From Nymphaea colorata (taxonomy: Eukaryota; Streptophyta; Magnoliopsida; Nymphaeales; Nymphaeaceae): a DNA stretch of 64,000 bases. This document shows, in pieces, positions 23,566 through 33,898 of the stretch. The notes under the pieces were generated by a model, which worked only from the letters and a program-made list of their open reading frames with translations, was not told the origin of the DNA and did no database searches. The DNA lies in contig NC_045146.1 in assembly GCF_008831285.2 (NCBI RefSeq), forward strand, positions 4,846,972-4,910,971. Reading direction: 5' to 3'. Position 1 is the first letter of the stretch, and each line of letters begins with the position of its first letter. The position numbers and the translations under genes were made by a program.

Positions 23566-24763
23566 CTATTTACCGAGGCCATTGACTTTGGATGTTCTCA
23601 TGATTCTAAGCCTTTCCTACATTGCTTAAGAAAATTATGTACAAAAGAGAGTAAACAATAAGATCAACAAATGATGATTAAGAGTGAAGTTACTAATTGA
23701 ATTGGAGTAAGTATCTTGGATTTCAGTTCATTCACACCCATGCAGGGGCGGAGGGAGGGGGGGGGCCGCCCGGGCCATGGCCCGGGTGAGCCTAGGATTT
23801 TTTTTTGTTTTGTTTTGTTTTACATTGAAAAAATCAAATTTTTTTAGTTTGGACTGACCCTGGCCCGGCCCACGAATCGTCTTGGCCCGACCCTAGAAAA
23901 AAACCTGGCTCCACCCCTGCCGATATTCATTCACCCCCATGGTACATCTCCAACTAGCTTCCAGTCTCATTCCTTGTCTTCACAGGTAAGGACAAACTCT
24001 GAGTTGCCAGCTAGGAGTGTTAAATATTTTTTTTTCACCAATCACTCATTGCTCATTCCCCAAAGCAAAAACATTAACAAACAGCAGTGTCAAACACCAA
24101 ATGCTCGTGTCAAAACTAACATCAGACACATAAAACATAAGTGCTGATGGGGAAGCTAGTGGGAGATCTTTCAACATCGATACATGAAGTCAAACACCAA
24201 ATGTTCGTGTCAAAACTAACAGACATTTCCTCTTCTGTAGGAACAAAGATAAGAGGGAAAGAAAATCGATCCACACTACAGAACTCAGTTGATTTGATTC
24301 ACTGACTAAAAGCAACAAGCAAATGGGTTGAAAAAGATCTGCATTATGGAAAACAAAAGATCGCAGGCAAGGCAGCGTCAGATTCATTTTGTGTCCCTTT
24401 GGCCTACTTAACCATGCAAAAAAGTGAAAAATAAGTCATTAGACACAATGGGGCCGTCAATTGTAGACTAAAAGCCAAAAAAGTCCCAACACAGCTGATG
24501 GTCACATTTAAAGAACATACCAAACCAGCATGGATTTTCCATCTTCCTGCCAATGGGAACTCCATCACGTTAACTTTTAACAAACATGGATTTTCCATGC
24601 CCTGGTGCAAGTTTCTTCTGTCCATTCTTGGATTTACTTACACCAACAAAGCCGTAACCTTGAGTCATGTCGTTGTCAGCATTATCTACAATTGGAACTC
24701 TGCTTGGGTTTACCAGTCTTCAATCTGTAATCTCTGATAAGAGGCCAGCCCGACGCTTGGTTG
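23566..24763 (-). pseudogene. Aux/IAA repressor pseudogene, unit A
   Basis: Aux/IAA proteins are nuclear repressors of auxin response; domain II is the TIR1/AFB degron and domains III/IV form the PB1 fold that binds ARFs. Minus-strand pieces are visible: the degron exon from 24763 (SGWPLIRDYRL, normally GWPPI/V), a domain III piece near 24560-24600 (FVK..., DGVPIGRK with a stop between), a domain IV exon near 23938-24010 ([11 protein letters not shown], stop, [11 protein letters not shown]), and a last exon 23566-23625 (RLRIMRTSKVNGLGK, stop). Lesions include the domain III stop shared with unit C, a private TGA in domain IV, and a frameshift after the degron. A MITE sits beside the domain IV donor. 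Domain I was not found. Confidence 0.8.
23743..23919. mobile_element. 177 bp TIR element in Aux/IAA pseudogene intron
   Basis: Inverted ends CAGGGGCGGAG / CTCCACCCCTG enclose a GC-rich then T-rich core. Unit C lacks it at the same position (60862-60880), giving an empty site. The flanks repeat TTCATTCAC-CCCATG on both sides (about 15 bp) with CCGATA interposed on the right. Confidence 0.65.
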
Positions 24764-25517
24764 CTAATTATACCATGGAAAAGAAATAAAATGAGAGACA
24801 AGAATACATATTTCTCCACAGCAACCCACACAACCCAAATTGCACTCAAAGCAAGGAGGAACATGCATAATAAAGAAGAAAAACAAAAGAAGTATCGAAT
24901 TTCCATAACTAGTAAAATGAAAAATAAAGGCTACTACAGAGAAAAAGGTTGGAAAAACAAAAAGGAAATGAAGTGGCTCCTTGAAGGCTGAGCAGTAAAA
25001 TGACGAAAATTTTTCAAAAACAAAAGATCTAAAAGCAAGGATGAAATACAAAATAGAAAAAGGATAAAAATTCAAGTGTTACCCACCACCAAGAGCATGC
25101 TCAAATGGTAACTCTATTGAAATGAGAAAAACATGGCAATAAATAAATAAATAATAAAGGGAGACGAAACCCAGGTTTGTTGAGAAAAACTACTATATTA
25201 TATCCACTCGTTGAGAAGACCCATGCTTGATTTTCAACATGATTCCATATGTTGAGAAAAATTATTATATATTCACTTCTAAAATCTTTAGTGGCATTGC
25301 AGATCATCTTACTCTTGAATCTCAAATGATTAACCTTGTTTCTCATTCTGTTCTAGTCTGTCGGTAAAGATAAAACATCCATGAATTAACCAATAATTAA
25401 CATAGTTACTGAGGGCCTCCAGCCCATAGACAGCTGGCTAGTCAGGAGTTCAAATCTTAATATTGTGGCTAAAGCCTGAAAACTTGCATAAACATTGATT
25501 GGATGTGCCTTATCAAC
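24764..25517. other. Unit A sequence between Aux/IAA and Hsp70 relics
   Basis: Upstream of the Aux/IAA degron exon on the minus strand, hence probably former intron or 5' sequence. AT-rich with a small TAAA-type repeat near 25140. No domain I (LxLxL) exon was found in this stretch. Confidence 0.5.
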
Positions 25518-25731
25518 AAAAGGTGGAGATAGGAAAATGAAGGAACAGTTGACGCCAACAACAAAGTGGAAACCTACATATATAATATGAAGACTACAAT
25601 CATGGTGCAGAAAAAGATCTTGATGTCAAGCTCGAGGAAGTCGAGTGTGTGTTCCATCCACTAACTAGGCAAGTATATGAGAAGAGCAGGTGGCAATTCT
25701 TGCCAAAAGCTTCAACGCAGTATTATGTGTG
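25518..25731 (+). pseudogene. Hsp70/BiP-like C-terminal fragment 1, unit A
   Basis: Frames near 25520-25600 give KVETYIYNMKT after a frameshift, and then EKDLDVKLEEVECV and RQVYEKS. The order resembles the helical lid at the Hsp70/BiP C-terminus (VKERIDARN..ETY.YNMK, then EEKLKEVE.VCNPII..VYQRS). The ATPase and substrate-binding domains are absent. A second, better copy lies 0.7 kb downstream. The assignment rests on motif order only. Confidence 0.55.
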
Positions 25732-26275
25732 GCCAAGGCAGGGGATCGCACCATATCCTCGAGCAGGGTTCGAGTTAGAATTTTTTTGGCTAAAAGATAT
25801 TAGGAATAAAATTTAAAACTTTTAAGGAGAATAAAATTACTCAAAAATATCAATTAAAAGATAATAACTTTTCTGGAATCCATGTGAGCAATTGCTCACA
25901 CATAGCCCACACTTGTTGTCCTCGAGGAAAAAAGAAAACACTTCTTGCCATTATTAGGGTTCAGATTCTTACCAGATCTTCAAGCCAAATGGGTTGCTTG
26001 ATAGCACAGAATGGAGAAACATTTGATTTACAATGTGTATATATATGAAAACTTAGTTTTTCAAAATCATCCAGCAAGAGAGGTGACGATTCCCTCGGTA
26101 CAAAAATTACTGCAGTGGAAAAGGCTACCGAACCCCCTCGGATAGCCCAGCAGGGTGCCACCCATGGCTTGGACTGCTGGCGACACCTTGGTGGCCTCCC
26201 CCCATTGAGCAGGCAAAGCCCACCAGGAACTCGCTGGTGATACAGGACGGTGACCATCGCCAATGCGGCAGGGTG
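25732..26275. other. Spacer between the two Hsp70-like fragments, unit A
   Basis: Includes a relatively GC-rich part (26100-26275). A 171-codon open frame on the minus strand (25961-26476) is also open in unit C, but it overlaps the plus-strand Hsp70-like relic and has no recognisable domain, so it is not called as a gene. Confidence 0.4.
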
Positions 26276-26493
26276 ACAATCATGGTGCAGGAATAGAATC
26301 ACATGATACAGAGAAGATAGAGACCAACTTGAAGGAAGCCCTGGATTCGTTAGATGACAATCATGGTGTAGAATAAGATCTTGAGGACAAGCTTCAGGAA
26401 GTCGAGTCTGTGTGCAATCCAATAATTTGGCAAGCATATGAGAAGAGCGAGAGGAAATACTTGCCAAAAGCTTCAATCCAGCAGTATATGTAG
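26276..26493 (+). pseudogene. Hsp70/BiP-like C-terminal fragment 2, unit A
   Basis: The plus strand encodes [13 protein letters not shown], a TAA stop, then [17 protein letters not shown] and [13 protein letters not shown] before TAG at 26491. VESVCNPII is the most diagnostic string for the Hsp70 lid. The unit C copy (63270-63455) has AAA in place of the internal TAA, so this stop is private to unit A. Confidence 0.6.
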
Positions 26494-26599
26494 CTTCAAC
26501 CCAACTGTTCAGATTCTTACCAGATCTTTAATGACCAAATGGGTTGCTTGTGAACACAGAATAGAAAACAATTTGATTCACAACATGAATGGGCGGGTA

Positions 26600-26907
26600 C
26601 AGTGGCAGACCAATAGCGTGGCTGGTGTGGGCCAGTGCCCACACCAGGGCCTCGAAATCTTATTACAGTGGAGCTATGGATCTTGACCTGTCTTCAATCA
26701 CATGCAATGCCCACATCTGCGCTGGATTGGATTTTTTCCATCTGCTTTGCGTGCAAGTTAGGGAGGCTGTGGAGACCATAATTTGTTGTTTATTTCTACG
26801 TAGATGCCTCCAAGGTTTTTTTTTCACTTAAATATTGTGGTCCTCTGAAAATCCAAAATTTAAATGATACTGATCATCCGTCCGAAATTTTTAGCTGCGC
26901 CACCCTG
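26600..26907. mobile_element. hAT-like nonautonomous element (CAGTGGCAG family), unit A
   Basis: Starts CAGTGGCAGACC and ends AGCTGCGCCACCCTG, imperfect inverted termini related to those of the element at 40631-41432. Internal GTGTGGGCC...GCCCACACC words are shared with that element. Flanking target duplications are not recognisable. It is present at the same site in unit C (63562-63870). Confidence 0.55.
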
Positions 26908-27040
26908 GAATAATTAGAATACCCCTAGTAAATAAAAAGGGAAGCATTCCTGCAATGACAAAATAAAAGTGAAAAGTATAAAAAGTAAATATTTGCTTTT
27001 AGAAAACCACCAATGTGTTCAGGTGGTTAAGTTTACAAAA

Positions 27041-28143
27041 ATATGCATTAATATTGTTTTGTAAAAAGCCCTTGAAACGTGAACAAGGGAAAGGTAGATT
27101 TCGTTTTCTCTTATTTGTTCTTTACAGCGAGTCTCTGTCGAACAGCTCATATTCCCCATTGAACTATGCAGAAACCCTTGGGAAAAAAAAGAAAACGTGT
27201 CTAAGAATAAAAATCATGGAGAAGAGAGGGAGAATGGTTGGGGGCTTGTTCCAGATAACATCTGATTCCAAAGCCGACCTGGCTCGGGCTGATTTTTTTG
27301 GGGCCCGAACTCGGGCCGAAACCAAGTACTGAATACCCGGACCCGATGCTGACCTGCTGTTAGGTGCACTAAGGATAGGACTGGTATGTGCACATAGGAC
27401 AGTAATTGGTGAATTTCACTACTATAAGGCCGGTGAACCTTTGCGAGGGTCAAAAGCTGAAAAATTCACGTGGTAAGGATGGACGGCCCAGATGAAAGAT
27501 CGGCAACCTAATCTAAGGGAGAGGAGAGAAACGTGCCCTAATGGGCGCGCATGCCGAGAGCGACTGCCCCGCCTTTATGCTTCCACGTGCCAAACCTTTC
27601 GCCCCTGGCTTCCCTTTATGCCCTTCGCCCTTCCCATAAGGACGGTCATGGCCTCGCCGGCGCCGGTCGTTGACCTCGCCCGGTACACCGTCCTTCCGAT
27701 CGATCCAGATGCGTATCGGCGAATCGCCGATTGAAGGCAAAAAAAGTTTGATGAAAATTGGAGTGAAGTTCAAAAGTTTGGATCTTATTTCCTCTGCTAC
27801 AGGAAAAGTCATTTCCAAGAATGAATGAACAACTGTATATACAGAACTCATGGCATTTTTTTTTTTATAATTTTTAAGTGTTGTCACGCGGCGGCGGAGG
27901 CAAAGTTCTCCAATAAAGTACACCTGAAAAACTTTTCATGACGCGTCAAACACCTTTAAAACGTAGAAATATGAGCATAAAAAAATTGCATGTTGATATA
28001 GCGTGACATGGCGATATTGATTACGACTTCTCTTTTATTAGTAGTGAAATTCACACACTTATATTGTCCTTTATATTGTGCATAAGTCTTTGCGCACCTT
28101 CAAAAGGGAGGAGGAGTGGATTAATTATCACAAGCAAAGGGAT
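27041..28143 (+). promoter_or_regulatory. 5' region of the decarboxylase gene with GC-rich island and G-boxes
   Basis: Two CACGTG G-box cores lie at 27467-27472 and 27584-27589, the second inside a GC-rich island (about 27490-27740) that contrasts with the AT-rich surroundings. TTTATATTG near 28070 is a possible TATA element about 75 bp before the ATG. An 80-codon frame (27492-27734) crosses the island but has no recognisable family. Regulation by bZIP/bHLH factors is inference from the G-boxes. Confidence 0.4.
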
Positions 28144-28335
28144 ATGGCTCTTCTCCTTCATACTCTCTTTAGGCCTACGCTTCACCACGCGCCACCACCT
28201 CTGAGAGGAAACCGTCAATCTTCCGGTGTCTTTCAACCCTCCCCTTCACCGCAGCCCTTCTCAACCAAATCAAGCTGCAAAAGTTCTCGTACCACCAATG
28301 CCCCAGCTCTCCAAAGGTTTGCTAACTGCTCTGCT

Positions 28336-28376
<41 letters not shown>

Positions 28377-28657
28377 AATATACCCAGACCTCTTAACTTT
28401 GTGTTAAAAAGTGTTTTAGCAAAATATGAACAATTTTAATTCAAGTTATTTTTGTAAAAAATTGTTATTTTCAACTATTAAGATTTTGATGTTATAAGAG
28501 GCGTTCATTTTTTTCTTAAAAAAACACATTATGAAAGTAAAAAATGACTAATTTAATTGTGTTCCTAAACAAATCACTTTTAAAATAATATGTATAAGGT
28601 TAGATTGCAGAAAAATAATTTAATAATTAATTTTAATGTGTTTGGTTTTTGTCTCCC

Positions 28658-28716
<59 letters not shown>

Positions 28717-28914
28717 TGTAGAGAGAGAGAGAGAAATTGAATTTTGATGTTATAAGGGGCATTTATTTTTTCTTATTAAAATAGCATTGTGAAAGTTTAA
28801 AAGATGACCAATTTAATCATGTTTCTAAACAAATCACTCTTAAAAACATATGTATAAGGTTAGATTGCGGAAAAATATTTTAATAATTAATTTTAATGGG
28901 TTTGGTTTTTGTCC

Positions 28915-28956
<42 letters not shown>

Positions 28957-29181
28957 AACTGAACCATGAATCTGACATTTATTTATCATATTGCTTGTAG
29001 GCACTCAGTGGAGGACCGACGGGTCCGCCGGTGTCTAAAGATGCAGGTAGCATTCAAAGATTGGCATAGGTGGGAGGGAGGGAGAGGAAGGTAGGCCAAA
29101 TAAGGGAGAGAGATAAAGTGTTAAAAATATTAAAATAATAACACAAGGCAGCATCTGAGTCCATTGACTCATTGAACTTTT

Positions 29182-29239
<58 letters not shown>

Positions 29240-32200
29240 GGGTCTACTAAAACCACATAATTTACTTTCTGCTTGTGTAATTTATTTTTTACTTGTTCCA
29301 GGTGTTCTTTCAATTTAATTGTTTCATGCTCAAATGAAGAAGCCGGTCATAGCGAGGTGCGCATCTTCCCCTTCTGTTAATGGTTGATCACTTAATTCTG
29401 CTACTGCCTAAAAAAGTGTTTGCGAGGTTGTTTAGTGAGCAAAAGGAAATTAATTAATTTCATTTTAAGGCCTACTTTTGATATTTTCTATGATTTTATG
29501 TTGTCAAATGTATGACTTTTAATGTGTTTTTGAAAATTTTGTGGAAAGAATTGGGACCAATATGGGATTTACCAATATCTTTCCAAAAATAAAATCTGAA
29601 AAAAAAAAGTGTTTCTACTCTTTCACGGGGCGTTTGATGGTCCATAAAATTCCATCTCAAACTGGAATTGGAATGAATTTTCTCATTCCAATTCCGATTT
29701 GTTTCTTCCTTTGATAGCTTGAAACTTTGTTTCTGGCACTTTGGCAGGGAAATTTTAATTCTGGATTCAAAATCCAACGAATTTTGATTTTGGAATGAAG
29801 AATCAATTCTGGAATTAAAGTTTAGTGTCCGTTTCAATCATTGATATTTGATTAAAAATAGGAATTTCGATTCAAACATTCCTTGGATTCCCGGCCAACA
29901 AACGCCCACTCTAGAGACCCGTAAATTTCTTTTGTAAGGTTAAGAAGTTGAAGAGGCACACCCAGTGAGGTAATGAGGACAGTAAGATAATTGAAAGCAC
30001 ATTGCTTCCCTTCATTGAATGTGTGAAGTCGAGCTTTCGTGAGTAGAAACGCAAACGATTCTGACTAGATATTTCAATTAGTTGCATGCAAGTCTTGATG
30101 TGATCAGTGGAATCCGACAAAATAATTCCGATTTAATTTCCAACTGAAATTCGGAGTTGGTATACGTGTCCCTCTGGAAACATTTCTTCTACCTGAACAA
30201 TGAACAATGCATGTTTGTGTTGACGATATTGATATGATTGGAAAAAACAAATCTGCTTTGTCTCATTCATTCACTCTAGCCACTATCTCTTGGACATATT
30301 GAAATTATTGGATGTCATATGTTGTCGGATTGTTAAAAATTTAAAAATCCATTTTTCAATGCACCACAAACCATTTTTTAATTAAACTGTTGTTAATGAT
30401 TTTGTAACAATTAATTTTAACCATATGACAACGTTGGGAATCTGGCATGTTTGAATTTTCTTATGCTTGTGTTTAATTAAAAACACTAAGAATTGTGTCC
30501 GCACCATATGCTATCGTTAATGCTCTTGTAACAACTATTTTTAGTTATGCGACAATATTGAGCATCCAGCATGTTTGAATTCTGTTAGTCATGTGTCCGT
30601 GAAATAGGTGTGTGTTTTTGCATGAGGGCTCATGAAATAAGCACACGACTCGGGTGCGAAAATGACCCTCACTCTCCTGTCCACCATTTACAGTCCAGAG
30701 GAATGGTAATCATAGGCTCACCTCTTCCTTTACCATTGCAATCATTTATGCAAACTCCAATTCACCAGTCGCCGGTTGCGGGTCGCCGGCTTGCCACACG
30801 CATGACGGCAGCCTCAGTCCCCAGGTCGCCACACATGTTAGGGCAGCCTCAGTCCACGGGTCAAAAGTGACCAGATGACTGTTAGAAGGCCAAACTTTGT
30901 GCCTCCAACAAGACCTGAGCAACTGCAAAACTATCAATAAGTGCAGGGCAAGGCGAAGTTTTTTGTTAGGACCCCATTGTTCTATATTTTTTAATTTTTT
31001 TTATAGCCTTTTTATTTTTTTTTAAGGAGCTGAGTTTTCCTTTTAAATTTTTATGAGGATAAAAATAAATTTTGTGAAAATTATAATACTTTGTGTTGGA
31101 AGAGAGGTGGTATGGCCCTTGAAATTTCGATATTTTACTTTCGATTAAATGAAATGCTCTTAATTAAAAGATCCGGCCAGTTAGGATCGATTTTCGATGT
31201 ACATTCTGTTAAACTTTTTGTTAATAAAGGCCAGGGACCTACCCTTCAACAAACATTTTATTGCAACTATGTAGATGTGATATGGGATCATTTTGGCAAC
31301 AGTAACATATTGTTACTTCCCATGAATCTGCCCAAAAAAAATAGAGCATATTCATGGAACTGCCTCAAAAAAATAGAGCATATTCATGGAATACTTATGA
31401 TGGTGTTCGATGAATTTATCCTGTTTTATGGGGAAGGTTCATAGGATTCTAACATAATGTTAGTATGCCAAAGAGCCTCTATAGTTTTTCATATGAATCA
31501 ACCCAGAAAAATCGATAAAATAAGATAAGGAGGAATTATGGCATGAAAGTGCCAATTTTATTTAATTAATCAAATAAAGATACATCTACCACAAATTAAA
31601 AATAAGGCGATCCAAATTTTCTTTTTTTTCTTTTTCACATGAACTCTACCATGTGCAATAATTTAAAATCGACTGAACGTGGACTTGTAGTTTAAGAATT
31701 ACATGCAATTCCCGAGCATACATGGTAAATCGTGAGAGATGATGAAGCCTGTGGAACTTCGATCTCCTATATTTGCAAATAGCTAAACAAATCATAATTT
31801 GAAACAAGATCATATCTCCTCGTACCTTTAGAACTCAAATTTATTTTTCTTTTGGATAATTAAACTTTATGGTTGTAATGTGCTGAATTCTTAGCATGCT
31901 GATAAGGTGAATTTCACATATATATGCAGGAGGGCCTCCGATCTAATGGTAAATGCCCAAGCAAGGAACGAAGTCACAGTTTTGATAGTAGAAACTCTCA
32001 GTTTCTGCCAATTGAGGAAGACAAAAGTACCGCTCCTTTTCTTAGTGCATTGAAGGCATATGCGGAAAGGAATGCAGCAGGATTTACATTTCCAGGCCAT
32101 AATAGGGGCATGGCCGCACCATCTCTGCTGGAACAACTTATTGGCAAGGGGCCCTTCCGTCATGACCTAGCTGAGCTTGATAATTTCTTTTCTCCCGAAG

Positions 32201-33483
32201 GTGCGATCCTCGAAGCACAGAAGAAAGCTGCAGAACTGTTTGGAGCAACAGAGACATGGTTTCTTGTTGGAGGAACAACATGTGGAGTGGAAGCGTCAAT
32301 CATGTCAACATGTTCACCGGGGGATACACTCATTCTTCCCAGGAATTCCCATATATCAGCAATATCTGGCATGGTTTTATCAGGTGCTTTGCCTAAGTAC
32401 ATGATTCCTGAGTACAACACCTCGTGGGGAATTGCCGATCGGATCAAACTGCATCAGGTGGCGAAGGCAATTGATGAATTGCATGAGGAAAACAAAGAAC
32501 CAGCTGCAGTTTTTATCACATCCCCCACCTACCATGGGATATGCAGTGATCTGGAGAAGATCATTGATCTATGTCACAAGCAACAGATTCCAGTGATCAT
32601 TGATGAAGCTCATGGTGCTCATTTCAAGTTCGATTGCCGACTTCCGAGCACGGCACTAGAGCAAGGGGCAGATCTTGTCATCCAATCCACCCACAAGGTT
32701 CTGTGCTCCCTTTCACAGTCATCAATGTTGCACTTATCAAGTAGCATGGTAGACAGGGAGAGAATATCCAGATGCCTACAGACCCTTCAGAGCACCAGTC
32801 CCAGTTACCTGCTTCTTGCCTCTCTAGATGCTACAAGAGCACAACTTAGTAAGAACCCATATACCATTTTTGATACACCAATCCAATTGGCTCACCAATT
32901 GGCAGATGAAATTCAAACATTGATACCCAATGCATCAGTGTTGGAGTCAGCTGATTTTGAAGGCATGCCCAGGAAGGATCCATTGCGTGTGACAATTGAT
33001 ACATGGAAAGTAGGAGTCCCTGGATATGATGCGTATAAGATCCTACGTGAGGAATATGACATCATCCCCGAATTGCGATCACAGAAATCATTGACATTTG
33101 CAGTCAGCTTAGGCACATGTAGAGAGCATATTCAAAGGGTTGTTTATGGCATAAAGGATGTGGCTGCTGTGCATGGATTAGACAACTCAGGCCGAGCCAT
33201 GATCAACCATTATGAGTGTGCACCTTTTGGAGAGATTAGCATAAAACTGAGTCCAAGGGAGGCCTTCTTTGCAAGCAAAAGGAGGATTAATGTTGAGGAA
33301 AGCCTTGGTGAGATATGTGGGGAGCTTATATGCACCTTCCCTCCTGGGATCCCGGTGTTGATTCCAGGAGAGGTTATAACTCAAAATGCTCTCTCTTATC
33401 TTATAAATGCAAGAGATGGAGGTGCTGTGATTAGTGGAGCAGCTGACTCTCATCTTCATTCTATAGTTGTTTGTGATACCTGA
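28144..33483 (+). CDS. Fold-type-I Orn/Lys/Arg decarboxylase, probably plastid-targeted
   Basis: This PLP enzyme family removes CO2 from a basic amino acid to give an amine (cadaverine, agmatine or putrescine); which substrate is used cannot be read here. Proposed exons are 28144-28316 and 31980-33483, joined in phase 2, giving 558 residues. Residues 1 to about 57 are Ser/Thr/Pro/Arg-rich without acidic residues (MALLLHTLFRPTLHHA), like a plastid transit peptide. Landmarks are PGHNRG (96-101), GGTTCG (155-160, phosphate contact), DEAHGAH (266-272) and STHK with the PLP lysine at 297. The C-terminal domain is present (PPGIPVLIPGE). Size fits short bacterial SpeA-type enzymes plus a transit peptide. 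The donor is AAAG|GTTTGC. The acceptor CACAG|TTTTGAT was chosen because it restores frame; TATGCAG at 31929 would not. No internal stop is seen. An AATAAA lies 37 bp after the stop. Confidence 0.85.
28336..28376. repeat. (CT)n(CA)n microsatellite
   Basis: A CT run followed by a CA run, about 20 bp past the exon 1 donor site. Confidence 0.95.
28481..28960. repeat. Tandem duplication of about 260 bp in intron 1
   Basis: Two units begin ATTTTGATGTTATAAG (28481 and 28741). Each ends in a TA-repeat followed by a GAGAGA run. Each contains ATATGTATAAGGTTAGATTG. A single related unit occurs in the intron copy at 38.6 kb. Confidence 0.85.
29185..29239. repeat. (TA)n(GA)n microsatellite
   Basis: Long TA run followed by GAGAGA, the same compound form that ends the adjacent tandem units. 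Confidence 0.9.
29627..29907. mobile_element. TIR element (GGGCGTTTGATGG family), copy 2
   Basis: Terminal inverted repeats GGGGCGTTTGATGG and CCAACAAACGCCC enclose 281 bp of AT-rich DNA with repeated AATTCTGGA words. It lies in decarboxylase intron 1 and is the cleanest of the four copies. Confidence 0.7.
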
Positions 33484-33519
33484 AGTTCCATTTTATTGTA
33501 CTTTTTTTTTTGAACGAAT

Positions 33520-33525
33520 AATAAA
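33520..33525 (+). terminator. Polyadenylation signal of decarboxylase
   Basis: AATAAA lies 37 bp after the TGA at 33481-33483, following a T-rich stretch. Confidence 0.55.
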
Positions 33526-33898
33526 GTCACATGCACTATCCTCTTTTCTCTACTTCAAATCTTTAATGTTAGTTACATAGCGCACTGTGCATCATCGATA
33601 TTACAGCAGACACATTCAACAAACTAGCCCTCTATGTCTTTGAGTTTTCAAATGTACAGATAGATTTAGTCAACCAACCTAAGTCACACAAACACTTCAT
33701 TTTTGTTAATTCACCAGTGTTTCTTCATAATAGTCTATATGCAACTTAGATTCAGTACGATTATTTTGTTTTGTGCATCAGATTTTGTAGTTGTTATTAC
33801 ATTTTAAGATTTTCTTTTTTGTACATCAGATTCAACACAGTTATAACTTATAAGCTATTAAACATTATATTTGAAAATTTTCATTTTGAAGGTAAAAG
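33526..33898. other. 3' flank of decarboxylase
   Basis: AT-rich with no coding content. It does not match the conserved flanks of the unit A and C pseudogenes, so this side was rearranged, perhaps by the hAT element that follows. Confidence 0.4.

Larger units (their letters stand above)
19943..27040 (+). repeat. Segmental duplication unit A
   Basis: Collinear with about 54545-64000 at about 95% identity in the stretches compared by eye, apart from an internal 2.5 kb that unit C has and A lacks (22650 junction) and element differences. It is also related, at greater divergence, to parts of unit B. Confidence 0.85.
28317..31979 (+). other. Intron 1 of the decarboxylase gene
   Basis: A phase-2 intron of 3,663 bp, packed with a tandem duplication, microsatellites and a TIR element, plus a GC-richer patch at 30640-30880 and a short tandem repeat at 31333-31391. 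Pieces of it recur at 21.4-22.4 (inverted), 38.6-39.95, 46.6-47.7 and 56.0-57.0 kb (inverted), which shows the whole gene, not an mRNA copy, was duplicated. Confidence 0.65.

Noticed and set aside
25961-26476. 171-codon minus-strand frame conserved in units A and C (also 62923-63438)
   Set aside because: It has no recognisable domain and overlaps a plus-strand Hsp70-like relic. A and C are only recently duplicated, so shared openness is not evidence of selection.
27492-27734. 80-codon frame as a gene
   Set aside because: It lies in a GC-rich island where chance frames are common, and no family resemblance was found. Kept only as part of the promoter entry.
31924-31979. ATG at 31924 as the decarboxylase start
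   Set aside because: It overlaps a splice-acceptor-like TATGCAG, gives a non-conserved N-terminus, and ignores an upstream transit-peptide exon with a matching splice phase.
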